12,014 nt of DNA from 2-12-FULL-43-11 sp035655355 (GTDB lineage Bacteria; Patescibacteriota; Minisyncoccia; UBA6257; Colwellbacteraceae): contig DASRUQ010000024.1 of NCBI GenBank assembly GCA_035655355.1, positions 1 through 12,014 of the forward strand, given 5' to 3'. The translations under genes and the position numbers were made by a program. The notes beneath the pieces are model-generated. The model saw only the letters and a list, made by a program, of their open reading frames with translations, had not been told where the DNA came from and made no database searches. Positions within the stretch are counted from its first letter, which is position 1. Every line of letters begins with the position of its first letter. Positions 1 to 6,930 of the stretch are shown in pieces.

Positions 1-383
1 TGGCCGGTCGCAATATAATCAGCGCCTAACTCTAAGGCCTTCTTAAGGAAAAGTCCGAACTTAATTTCTTTATTGCACATTACATCCGGATTGGGGGTAA
101 AGCCATCAGCGTAACCCTTAACCATATAGTCCACCACCGCCCGCTTATAATCTTCTTCCAGATTTAAAACATAGAAAGGAATATTTAAAACTTCCGCTAC
201 GCGCCTGGCATCTTCCGCGTCAGCCACGTTACAGCCGTCTTTATTCCAGCAGCGTAAATGAACCCCGACTACATCGTAACCTTGCTTCTTTAAAAGATAG
301 GCCGCTACGGAAGAATCCACTCCGCCCGAGAGGCCGACAAAAACTCGCTTTGAAAATCTAGGCTTTCTCAACTCTTTCAACAT
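1..383 (-). CDS. mnmA: tRNA-specific 2-thiouridylase MnmA (5' part, runs off window)
   Basis: MnmA uses ATP and a persulfide relay to put the 2-thio group on U34 of tRNAs for Lys, Glu and Gln in the cytoplasm. The N-terminal 127 residues are visible; the frame is open and continues past base 1. The PP-loop ATP site SGGVDSS is at residues 19-25, and a LRCWNKDGC segment is at 43-51. TPNPDVMCNKEIKFG at 96-110 contains Cys103, which aligns with the first catalytic cysteine of the family. The visible end reads ADYIATG, the start of the conserved ATGH motif. The second catalytic cysteine and the C-terminal domains lie outside. The ATG at 383-381 overlaps the end of efp by 26 bp. An AGGAG lies only 3 nt before this ATG, closer than ideal, and it coincides with efp codons. 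A TTG start one codon downstream (380) would be better spaced. The family call is secure; the exact start is less so. Confidence 0.95.
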   Translation of the reverse strand, partial: MLKELRKPRFSKRVFVGLSGGVDSSVAAYLLKKQGYDVVGVHLRCWNKDGCNVADAEDARRVAEVLNIPFYVLNLEEDYKRAVVDYMVKGYADGFTPNPDVMCNKEIKFGLFLKKALELGADYIATG

Positions 384-927
384 AAGCTCCTGTTTCAGTG
401 TTGACCCGAACAACATCTCCAGTGCTGATGAAAAGAGGAACATTAACCTTAGCACCTGACTCCAGAGTGGCCGTTTTATTTCCCCCCGAAGCAGTATCTC
501 CCTTAATTGCCGGCGGAGCATCGGTTACTTTATATTCGGCTTTAATAGGCAGTTTGGTGCCCACGATATTATCTTCGAAAGTTAGGGCTACCAGAATCAT
601 ATTCGGCTTGAGGTAAAGCGCCTGAGCGCCCAATTTCTCTTCACTAATCTGGAAACGTTTGGAGGGATCTTTGGGGTAACAGAACCAGTGCTCGCCACGG
701 TGGCCATAAAGATATTTAATATCTTTCTTATCCATCTCGGCTTCGTAGATAGAGTCCTGTTGGTGGAAGGTCTGTTCCCTGACCGAACCGGTAACCAGAT
801 TCTTAATTCTGGTTTTACTCACGGGTTTTCTTTGCTGCATTCTTAAAAATTCGTAGTCTAAAACTTCCCAAGGTATTCCCTCAAGAACAATAAACGTGCC
901 GGGTTTTAATTCGTTATATGAAAGCAT
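358..927 (-). CDS. efp: Translation elongation factor P (EF-P), divergent tip loop
   Basis: EF-P binds between the P and E sites of the ribosome and rescues stalling at consecutive prolines. The 189 residues match the family's usual length of about 185-190. An N-terminal KOW-like barrel covers about 1-65, followed by two OB-type domains. The C-terminal OB signature is clear: IKGDTASGGNKTATLESGA at 141-159 and a GDVVRVNTETGAYVERV ending. The odd point is the domain I tip. Where E. coli has PGKG with the modified Lys34, this protein reads MQQRKP at 30-35, so an ungapped alignment puts Gln32 at the modified position, with Arg33 and Lys34 next to it. The usual beta-lysylation or rhamnosylation site is therefore not obvious. 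The ATG at 927 is 3 nt after the stop of the upstream ATPase gene, so the two are probably co-transcribed. The end overlaps mnmA. No EF-P modification gene is in the window. Confidence 0.96.
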   Translation of the reverse strand: MLSYNELKPGTFIVLEGIPWEVLDYEFLRMQQRKPVSKTRIKNLVTGSVREQTFHQQDSIYEAEMDKKDIKYLYGHRGEHWFCYPKDPSKRFQISEEKLGAQALYLKPNMILVALTFEDNIVGTKLPIKAEYKVTDAPPAIKGDTASGGNKTATLESGAKVNVPLFISTGDVVRVNTETGAYVERVEKA

Positions 928-930
928 AGG

Positions 931-2361
931 TTATTGATCTTCTGCCTGTTTGTCTTTACTGATGGACTTGGAGAGCGCTTCGCGCAGTTCTTCCAAATTA
1001 GGAGCTTTCCTTTCTTTCTTAGGGGAAACAAGTATATCCAAGGAGCTCTCTTCACGTCTCTCTGATTTTTCGGCTACCTCTTGCCTGCCCTTCTGGAGGT
1101 CTTCACTTATTTTACGGCTCACTGCTTCGGCTGGCGTACCGTATTTAGCACGGTTATTCTCAATGATAGTATCCAATGGAGAACTGTTTACCATTGACTT
1201 AGGCGGAAGAGTTTCCGCCGAGAAAGGCTTAGAGGCGATACCGTCAATCATTAGTTTTATATAAATACTGTATTTTGACAAGTTCACCAGGTCAGTAGCC
1301 AGAAACTCTGGGGAAAATTCCTTTTCCAGGAATTCGGCATCTTCGGCTCCGACCCTGAAAACCACAATGGTGCCGATGTTCCCGAAAACAGCCGGACGAA
1401 CCTTTTCGTCAAGCTGTTCAATGTACTGATGAGCCAAAACCAAATCAAGCCTGTATTTCCTGGCCTCGGAAAGAATGCTGGAAAAAGATTCGGTGGCAAA
1501 GTTCTGAAACTCATCCACATAAAGATAAAAGTCTTTTCTTTCTTTCTCAGGAATGTTGACGCGACCCATAGCCGCCAATTGCATTTTGGTAATAAGAATG
1601 GCGCCCAGAAGAGCGGAATTGTCTTCCCCGATTCTGCCTTTAGAGAGGTTGGCGATAAAGATTTTCCCTTCGTCCATCATCTTTCTGATGTTTATAGTGG
1701 AGTGAGGCTGACCGATAATATTTCTGATTAAAGGATTGGCTACAAACTGGCCGATCTTATTCAGAATAGAGGCTGTAGCTTCCGACTCCAGTTTCTGGGT
1801 GTAACGGGAAAACTCGTTAATCCAGAAGTTTTTGATAATAGGATCTTCTAGTCCCGAGACAACTTCTTTCCTGTAGTCTTTATCGGTCAGAAGCCTGATG
1901 ACTCCGAGAATAGTTGAATTCGGATATTCCAAAAGGGATAGAATAGCGTTATTTAAAATATATTCCATACGAGCGGACCAAACATCGGGCCAAATCTTTT
2001 TAAAGACTCCCATAAGCCCCGAGGCCACAATATGCCTATGTTCGTCGCCTACTTTTTCCAGGGGATTAAACCCGATGGGGAAATTAACGTCTACGGGATT
2101 AAAGTAAATAACGTCGTCAATCCTGTCCTCAGGCACGAAGTGAAGAATTTTTTCGGCAAAGTCGCCGTGGGGGTCAATAAGACCTACGCCGCGCCCGGCT
2201 ATCATATCTTCAATAATCATATTTTCCATCATGGTCGTCTTACCGCTGCCGGTTTTACCGATAACATAGATATGGCGACGCCTGTCGTCGGTTTTAATGC
2301 CGAAGACTGATTCCCCTTTTCTAAAATTGGTTTTGCCTAGAGGCGTAATAATTTCGTCCAT
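931..2361 (-). CDS. HerA/TraD-like ATPase with type IV secretion coupling-protein fold
   Basis: A 476-residue P-loop ATPase of the HerA/FtsK superfamily, resembling the DNA-translocating coupling proteins (VirD4/TraD) and VirB4-like ATPases of conjugation systems. Walker A GKTGSGKTT is at 35-43, followed by the conserved GLIDPHGD at 60-67. A hydrophobic strand ending in acidic residues, FYLYVDEFQNF at 278-288, is the Walker B. RKYRLDLVLAHQY at 301-313 and RVGAEDAEFLEKEF at 336-349 follow the usual TraD-like pattern. About 75 C-terminal residues are charged and low in complexity. No transmembrane segment is visible, so membrane attachment probably comes from the partner encoded 9 nt upstream. 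The efp gene starts 3 nt downstream. Family assignment is firm; the substrate (DNA or protein) and direction of transport cannot be read from the sequence. No relaxase or pilin gene is in the window, so this looks like a chromosomal system rather than a conjugative element. Confidence 0.85.
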   Translation of the reverse strand: MDEIITPLGKTNFRKGESVFGIKTDDRRRHIYVIGKTGSGKTTMMENMIIEDMIAGRGVGLIDPHGDFAEKILHFVPEDRIDDVIYFNPVDVNFPIGFNPLEKVGDEHRHIVASGLMGVFKKIWPDVWSARMEYILNNAILSLLEYPNSTILGVIRLLTDKDYRKEVVSGLEDPIIKNFWINEFSRYTQKLESEATASILNKIGQFVANPLIRNIIGQPHSTINIRKMMDEGKIFIANLSKGRIGEDNSALLGAILITKMQLAAMGRVNIPEKERKDFYLYVDEFQNFATESFSSILSEARKYRLDLVLAHQYIEQLDEKVRPAVFGNIGTIVVFRVGAEDAEFLEKEFSPEFLATDLVNLSKYSIYIKLMIDGIASKPFSAETLPPKSMVNSSPLDTIIENNRAKYGTPAEAVSRKISEDLQKGRQEVAEKSERREESSLDILVSPKKERKAPNLEELREALSKSISKDKQAEDQ

Positions 2362-2370
2362 AATATTCTT

Positions 2371-3687
2371 TTATTCGTAATCTTCCACTATCGGCAGGTT
2401 CATGGGAGCGCTGCCCTTTTTAGCTTCCAGGTGCTTCAAGTTCGGAGCGCCCACGTAAGTCGTCGGCGGATGATAGATAGTAGCCAACTCTTCAACTGAA
2501 TAAACCGATGTCTTTAGGTTAAGCTTACCCGGCGCTTTGGGCAACTCAGGCATTTCTCTATCAACGTAAGCCTGAAAGAGTTGTTGCTTCTTTTTAAGCA
2601 GCTTGGCTTGTCTCCCAAATCTGCCAACCGAGCCTGGGATAGTCATAGTAGCAAAATTGGGTTTAAATCCATTCATATTAGGGATATTGAATTGCCTGAT
2701 AGCTCCCTGAATAGCGGTAACGTTGGAGTCATTAAAAGATTCTTTCCCGTCTATATAAATAAGCCTTAAGATACATTCAAAAGTAGTCTTAGAAATTTTG
2801 TTTCCCACTGCCTTCAAAATATCCTGTTCTCCAGGAGAGGGCCTGGCTCCTCCGCCTTTGTCTTCTTTTTTAGCCGCTCCCCAAACAGCCGGTTCGGCTG
2901 GATGTAGGGGGTTAACGGCCATAACAAAATTGGTGATGAACTTCATTATAAAATCTGTACCGGTAGCTTTCTTGGCTTTTCCCGGCCGACCCATAACTTT
3001 ACTAATCATTTCGTCGGCCTTATCTTTTAAGTCAATTTCGGTGCCCCTGACTAAAAGCTGCATCAAAACTGTTTCGTCGTCTCGAATAGCGGACAGGGCT
3101 TCAAAAAGAGTCGCTAAAGGGTCAATTCTTCTTTCTTCTATATTTTCTTCGAAGGTTTGATAGGTTCTTATTGGCAAGTGATCGTCTTTAGACAAAACGA
3201 AGTCCAAGCCGAAAAGATCGTAAACATCATTAGGCACGGTCTCCCCAAAATGAGCCAGATAATCCTCAGCCTCGTGAATTTCCGACTCCGGATACTGAGA
3301 AAGAAAGGCGGCTTCAACCATGGCTCTTTTCTTCGCCGGCACTCTCACGTAAAAACTAATACCAGTGGCATCACCTACCAATTCAAACGAAATCCATTCT
3401 TCCATCTTCCCCTTCCACCAGGTATCCCAAAATTTAAAGGGCCCTGATTTGATACTATGGATGCTGGTAAAAACTTGCTCCATAGCCTTAGCGGACTTCA
3501 AATTACCCCTAGGAATGGTGATTTCCAAGAGAACCCACTTCATACCAGCTAAGGTCTTACGGTGCAGGGCAACAAGCCAAGACCTCTTACCGATGTCAAT
3601 CATGATAAAAACAAAGACGGTAAGAACCACCAGCCAGGTTATGTTTTGCAGGATGGTGGAAATAATTGTGAGAATTTGATCAGGCAT
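2371..3687 (-). CDS. Membrane-anchored partner of the TraD-like ATPase (unknown function)
   Basis: A 438-residue protein with one clear N-terminal transmembrane helix (about 12-31, ITWLVVLTVFVFIMI) followed by basic residues, which predicts a large cytoplasmic body. The body includes a mixed alpha/beta stretch (about 50-260), a Gly/Lys/Pro-rich linker (about 271-287) and a second domain (about 287-380). The C-terminal segment VYSVEELATIYHPPTTYVGAP (395-415), then LEAKKGSAPMNLPI, resembles the segment that precedes the ATPase domain in fused TraD/HerA-like proteins. My reading is therefore that this is the membrane and linker half of a split translocase. It may belong to an uncharacterised DUF family often paired with such ATPases in Patescibacteria (DUF8128 is a guess from memory). 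Its ATG shares one base with the stop of the upstream regulator (TAATG), implying translational coupling. The ATPase starts 9 nt downstream. I recognise no enzymatic motif. Confidence 0.7.
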   Translation of the reverse strand: MPDQILTIISTILQNITWLVVLTVFVFIMIDIGKRSWLVALHRKTLAGMKWVLLEITIPRGNLKSAKAMEQVFTSIHSIKSGPFKFWDTWWKGKMEEWISFELVGDATGISFYVRVPAKKRAMVEAAFLSQYPESEIHEAEDYLAHFGETVPNDVYDLFGLDFVLSKDDHLPIRTYQTFEENIEERRIDPLATLFEALSAIRDDETVLMQLLVRGTEIDLKDKADEMISKVMGRPGKAKKATGTDFIMKFITNFVMAVNPLHPAEPAVWGAAKKEDKGGGARPSPGEQDILKAVGNKISKTTFECILRLIYIDGKESFNDSNVTAIQGAIRQFNIPNMNGFKPNFATMTIPGSVGRFGRQAKLLKKKQQLFQAYVDREMPELPKAPGKLNLKTSVYSVEELATIYHPPTTYVGAPNLKHLEAKKGSAPMNLPIVEDYE

Positions 3688-4529
3688 TAATTCTTAAGGC
3701 GATCTTTTAGGGCGTAAGTGCCGCGACCCACCAGAATGAACCTTGGGTCCTTGATGAGTTCGTTATGGACAGTAGTAGCCGGATGATCTTTTTTCTTGCT
3801 TAACTTATTTACTAGATCTGCAATCTCTTTAAAGTGTAAAGGAGTCTCGGCTTTTTTCAAAACTAAGAAACTCTTATCTCTGACAGTTTTGGGCTGAACA
3901 TGAGGCCAGTGGCTGGCGCCCAAGTCCCCGTAAGGCCCGACATTAAAATGTTTGGAGATAGAAAGATAATTAATAATAATAGTTTCCGGAAGTTCAAACT
4001 TTTTAACCGCCGCCGCCATGAATTTATCAAAATCATGCTCCTTAGACTTACGCAGGTTATTTGAAATAAGAGAAGCTAGTTTATAAGCTTCTTTGTCGTT
4101 GTGCCAGGCATCGTAGAAATGGTCGTCGCCGATGACTACATACGGCTCACCCATCACTTCCGCCAATAATGTCAATTCACTGCCAAAAGTATCTTCGCCA
4201 TATTTAATTCCAGAGATAAGACGCAAGTCTCGCGCCAGTTCTTTGGCCCGCCTTAAGTTACCTAAGTGGTTCAGGTATTCGTTAACAACTCCCAGGATGT
4301 ACGAAGCTTCTTCTTCGTCTATATGGCCGCGAAGAGCGCTCAGTGAGCTCTCTTCTATCTGGCGGATACGCTCACGAGTCAAACCGTAGGACGAACCCAG
4401 AGAAGAAAGAGTTTTTACCTCTTCTCCATAAAGACCATAGCGACTCTTAAGAATCTGGGCCGCTCTTGGGTCCAGTTCTCCAATAGCAGCCTCCAAGACA
4501 CGGCGGGTATTAAGGGTAACGCCAAACAT
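3687..4529 (-). CDS. Transcription regulator: sigma-70 region 4 plus HARE-HTH domain
   Basis: A 280-residue putative DNA-binding protein. Residues 18-67 form a sigma-70 region 4-type helix-turn-helix: LDPRAAQILKSRYGL, then a TLSSLGSSYGL helix and the recognition helix TRERIRQIEESSLSALR. Sigma regions 1-3, including the -10-binding region 2, are absent, so it is not a complete sigma factor. Residues about 215-277 (VRDKSFLVLKKAETPLHFKEIADLV to FILVGRGTYAL) match the HARE-HTH winged helix known from the RNA polymerase delta subunit, ASXL proteins and some restriction enzymes. The middle (about 70-210) is helical and unassigned. It is the first gene of a module with the membrane protein and ATPase, and its stop overlaps the next start (TAATG). 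A promoter candidate places the transcription start about 2 nt before the ATG, and there is no Shine-Dalgarno site. Likely role: regulator of its own operon or an RNA polymerase accessory factor; the target is unknown. Confidence 0.8.
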   Translation of the reverse strand: MFGVTLNTRRVLEAAIGELDPRAAQILKSRYGLYGEEVKTLSSLGSSYGLTRERIRQIEESSLSALRGHIDEEEASYILGVVNEYLNHLGNLRRAKELARDLRLISGIKYGEDTFGSELTLLAEVMGEPYVVIGDDHFYDAWHNDKEAYKLASLISNNLRKSKEHDFDKFMAAAVKKFELPETIIINYLSISKHFNVGPYGDLGASHWPHVQPKTVRDKSFLVLKKAETPLHFKEIADLVNKLSKKKDHPATTVHNELIKDPRFILVGRGTYALKDRLKN

Positions 4530-4537
4530 ATGTTGTT

Positions 4538-4566
4538 AGATTACAATATTTTTGTATTTAAGTCAA
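4538..4566 (-). promoter_or_regulatory. Candidate promoter of the regulator-ATPase module (near-leaderless)
   Basis: TTGACT (4566-4561, five of six to TTGACA) is separated by exactly 17 nt from TAATCT (4543-4538, three of six to TATAAT). An alternative -10, TGTAAT (4545-4540), matches five of six but with a 15-nt spacer. The predicted start near 4531 is only about 2 nt before the regulator ATG at 4529, so the mRNA would be effectively leaderless. The site fills the 40-bp gap after secF. A 5-bp inverted repeat (arms 4556-4552 and 4546-4542) lies mainly in the spacer and touches the -10 region. Sequence match only. Confidence 0.4.
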
Positions 4567-4569
4567 TGC

Positions 4570-5475
4570 CTACGCTTGCCTCTTCCTAGTGGAAAAGTTA
4601 TGCCAAACTACCAGTAGCGGGCTAGCCACAAAAATGGAAGAGTATGTGCCGGCGACAGTGCCTACTAAAATCGTCAAAACAAAGTATTTGAGACTAATCG
4701 GGCCTAAGAAATAGAGGGCCAAAAGCACCAAAACCAGAGTTAAGGAAGTATTGACGGACCGGGCTATGGTTTCATTAAGGCTTCTGTTGATAATCTCGGC
4801 CAAGTTGTGGTGACCTTCCCGTGATTTAGTTAAATTCTCCCTGATTCTGTCAAAAACCACGATAGTATCGTGAATGGAGAACCCCATAACCACCAGAAGC
4901 GCTACGATAAAATTTGTATCAACCGCCACGCCGATAAACTCGCCCAAAGCGGCAAATAATCCAGCGGGGATAATGACATCGTGGGCTAGGGTGATCAGAG
5001 TTATTAATCCGTACTTCCAGGAACTTACCGGCCTAGAAACTTTTCTGAAAACAAAGGCAATGTAGAGAGAGATAGTAACCATTACTAAAACTACTGCCGT
5101 GACGGACTTCTGTCTCAACTCTTTTGAAATAGAGGGGCTCACTCTCCAGAAATCAACATCTTGCGAGTCCGGGAATTTCTGCTGCAGAAGGCTAAAGTTA
5201 GTTTGCCTATCGGCGTCGGAAAGTTCTCTTAAGGTCAAAGAATAAGTTTCACTGGGCGCATCATAAGAAACGCCAAAGACATCGAGCTTCAAATCCGACT
5301 GAAAAAAATTCTGGACCGTAGCCGCATCGCTCCCTGAAACTTTAACCTGCCAGAGAGAGCCACCGGTAAAATCCACAGCTAGTTTAAAACCATAAAGGGA
5401 AATACTGAAGATGCTCGCGACAACTAAAATAGCCGAGAGCCCCAAGAAGATATTTTTTCTGCCAACAATATTCAT
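4570..5475 (-). CDS. secF: Protein translocase subunit SecF
   Basis: SecF pairs with SecD in the inner membrane and uses the proton gradient to help complete protein export through SecYEG. The 301 residues match the usual size. The first transmembrane helix (about 9-30) is followed by the family motif VDFTGGS (34-40) and an extracytoplasmic P4-type domain (about 41-120). Five further helices lie at about 126-144, 155-176, 186-206, 243-260 and 264-288. The conserved AHDVIIP (164-170) and GFSIHDTIVVFDRIREN (198-214) are present, including the Asp residues typical of the SecDF helix core. It starts 8 nt after the secD stop and ends just before the promoter of the next module, so secD-secF form the end of one transcription unit. 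The C-terminus is short and basic (RKRQA). Confidence 0.97.
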   Translation of the reverse strand: MNIVGRKNIFLGLSAILVVASIFSISLYGFKLAVDFTGGSLWQVKVSGSDAATVQNFFQSDLKLDVFGVSYDAPSETYSLTLRELSDADRQTNFSLLQQKFPDSQDVDFWRVSPSISKELRQKSVTAVVLVMVTISLYIAFVFRKVSRPVSSWKYGLITLITLAHDVIIPAGLFAALGEFIGVAVDTNFIVALLVVMGFSIHDTIVVFDRIRENLTKSREGHHNLAEIINRSLNETIARSVNTSLTLVLVLLALYFLGPISLKYFVLTILVGTVAGTYSSIFVASPLLVVWHNFSTRKRQA

Positions 5476-5483
5476 AATTTTAG

Positions 5484-6818
5484 TTATCTCATAAATAATC
5501 TAAGCATATTCCTGGTTACGAAAATCGCAGAGAACATACTTATTAAAACACCTATACCTAGAGTGAGGGCAAAGCCCTGGACGAAGCTGGAAGTTGAGAA
5601 ATACAGAATACCGGCCGTAATCATAGTGCTGACATTAGAGTCGCGAATGGGCAACCAAGCTCTCTTAAAGCCTTCCTCGATAGCGACAGATTTGGTGAAT
5701 CCTTTCTTTAACTCTTCTCTGGTCCTTTCAAAAATAAGAATGTTAGCGTCCACGGCCATGCCCACAGAAAGAATGAAACCGGCAATACCGGACAAAGTCA
5801 TGGTAAACGATGGGATTAAACCGAGGAGACCCGATTTAATGAAAGCCAGAGACAGAGCGGTATAAATAATCAAAGCCGCGCAGGCGAAAATACCGAAAAC
5901 TCGATAGTAAAGAACCATAAAGAGCATAACTAGTCCCGCGCCTATTGCTCCCGCCACAACGACCTTGTTAAGGGCATCGGCGGCAGAGGTAGCATTGACG
6001 GTCCTCTGGTTAATTAAGGTAATTGGAGCAGAAAGGGCTCCGGCGTTTAATCTCTGTACTAAAATTTTAGCCTCCGGAACGGTGAAGCCAGCCCCGCCTC
6101 CGGAAATAGTCGCCTGTCCCCCGGAAATTTTTTCGTTGACTCTAGGAGCGTCGGTTAACTGGTTGTCCATAAAGATGGCCAGAGGCTTGCCGATATTTCT
6201 GCCGGTGATGTCCTCAAAAATCTTCGCTCCCGCATCGTTGAACTGCAAAGTTACTATAGGTTTATTCAGATTATCAAAAGTTAAGGAAGCTCCGGCAATA
6301 TACCGGCCGGTGAGTTCGGTTTTAATGAAGGAAATATTCTCTCCATCCTGAACCACCTCCCTAAAATCAAGACTAGGCGTGGCTCCAATTTGATTGACAG
6401 CATCCTTCAGGTCTCGGACGCCAGCCAAATCAACAATAAGTTCGTAAGTATCTCCTTTTTGAGCAATGGAAACTTTAGGCTCAGCTACGCCATACAAATT
6501 AACTCTTTTTTCAATAACTTCTTTAAGCCCCGCCACCACAGCCGACCTGTCTATGGCCTTAATGTCTTTGAGGTCTATATCGTAAATCAAAGAGGTGCCC
6601 CCAACGAGATCTAAACCTAAATTCCAGTGTTCGTTTATTTTAAAATTATTTCCCCAATCTTCGTGACCGGTCCAGCTGCCAACAGTGTGCCCAATCTTCC
6701 AGAGGCCGTCATTAATACGAAGTTTCTCAAAAGCCCAAGGACTGGAAAAAATACCCGAGACTGAAGCCACGGTGATGATAGAGATAAATATGACTAAATT
6801 AGTTCTGAAACTTTTCAT
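5484..6818 (-). CDS. secD: Protein translocase subunit SecD
   Basis: SecD is the larger member of the SecDF proton-driven export accessory complex. Its 444 residues make it a compact form. A signal-anchor helix sits at about 7-24 and the hallmark LGLDLVGGTSLIYDID at 67-82. The P1 domain follows (VIEKRVNLYGVAEPKV, 101-116). The P1-head loop holds a Gly-rich ISGGQATISGGGAG (231-244), and ALSAPI is at 261-266. The six-helix RND-like core covers about 286-442, with the conserved GMAVDANILIFER (353-365), whose Asp357 is the expected proton-relay residue, and a RDSNVSTMIT segment (392-401). The ATG is only 11 nt after the CCA end of tRNA-Lys, and no Shine-Dalgarno site lies between. The secD mRNA start may therefore be made by tRNA 3'-end processing. 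Confidence 0.97.
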   Translation of the reverse strand: MKSFRTNLVIFISIITVASVSGIFSSPWAFEKLRINDGLWKIGHTVGSWTGHEDWGNNFKINEHWNLGLDLVGGTSLIYDIDLKDIKAIDRSAVVAGLKEVIEKRVNLYGVAEPKVSIAQKGDTYELIVDLAGVRDLKDAVNQIGATPSLDFREVVQDGENISFIKTELTGRYIAGASLTFDNLNKPIVTLQFNDAGAKIFEDITGRNIGKPLAIFMDNQLTDAPRVNEKISGGQATISGGGAGFTVPEAKILVQRLNAGALSAPITLINQRTVNATSAADALNKVVVAGAIGAGLVMLFMVLYYRVFGIFACAALIIYTALSLAFIKSGLLGLIPSFTMTLSGIAGFILSVGMAVDANILIFERTREELKKGFTKSVAIEEGFKRAWLPIRDSNVSTMITAGILYFSTSSFVQGFALTLGIGVLISMFSAIFVTRNMLRLFMR

Positions 6819-6829
6819 TGCGGAAATTG

Positions 6830-6903
6830 TGGTCCCCCCACAAGGAATCGAACCTTGATCAATTGCTTAAAAGGCAACTGCTTTACCACTAAGCTATAGG
6901 GGG
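6830..6903 (-). tRNA. tRNA-Lys (anticodon UUU), CCA encoded
   Basis: A complete 74-nt cloverleaf. Acceptor arms CCCCCTA and TGGGGGG pair over 7 bp with one G-T wobble. The D stem GCTT/AAGC encloses a loop AGTGGTA with the conserved GG. The anticodon stem GTTGC/GCAAT encloses loop CTTTTAA, giving anticodon UUU after U33. The variable loop is 4 nt (TGAT). The T stem CAAGG/CCTTG encloses loop TTCGATT. The discriminator is A, and CCA is encoded at 6832-6830. Position 1 is C rather than the more usual G. It sits between dnaJ and secD, and the secD ATG begins 11 nt beyond CCA. UUU anticodons of this kind are targets of MnmA, whose gene begins in this window. Confidence 0.96.
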
Positions 6904-6910
6904 CAGCCCC

Positions 6911-6930
6911 TCGTTAAAAGCGCTTAACGA
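6911..6930. repeat. Perfect 7-bp inverted repeat upstream of tRNA-Lys
   Basis: TCGTTAA and TTAACGA form perfect 7-bp arms around a 6-nt centre (read on the minus strand as TCGTTAAGCGCTTTTAACGA). It begins 6 nt after the dnaJ stop codon and ends 7 nt before the mature tRNA 5' end. No T-run follows, so it is a poor intrinsic terminator. It overlaps the predicted start of the promoter candidate at 6931-6959, so it could be an operator. If transcription instead reads through from dnaJ, it would be an RNA hairpin suited to processing. Confidence 0.6.

Noticed and set aside
398..616. Plus-strand open frames (for example 398-616, 950-1264, 2798-3160, 5965-6351, 9712-10014)
   Set aside because: All lie opposite strongly conserved minus-strand genes, show no recognisable domain, and have the composition of antisense shadows.
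1284..1520. Minus-strand frames nested in other genes (1284-1520, 7317-7559, 9561-9803)
   Set aside because: They sit out of frame inside the ATPase, dnaJ and dnaK genes, whose own frames have clear motifs.
931..3687. Part of an integrative conjugative element
   Set aside because: No relaxase, integrase, pilin, att repeats or mating-pair genes are nearby, and the neighbours on both sides are housekeeping genes in the same orientation.
4542..4556. TACAA/TTGTA inverted repeat as an operator or terminator
   Set aside because: Only 5 bp in an AT-rich spacer with no T-run; expected by chance at this composition.
6911..6930. Rho-independent terminator after dnaJ
   Set aside because: The hairpin is followed by GGGGCTGCCCC rather than a T-run, and the tRNA follows 7 nt later.
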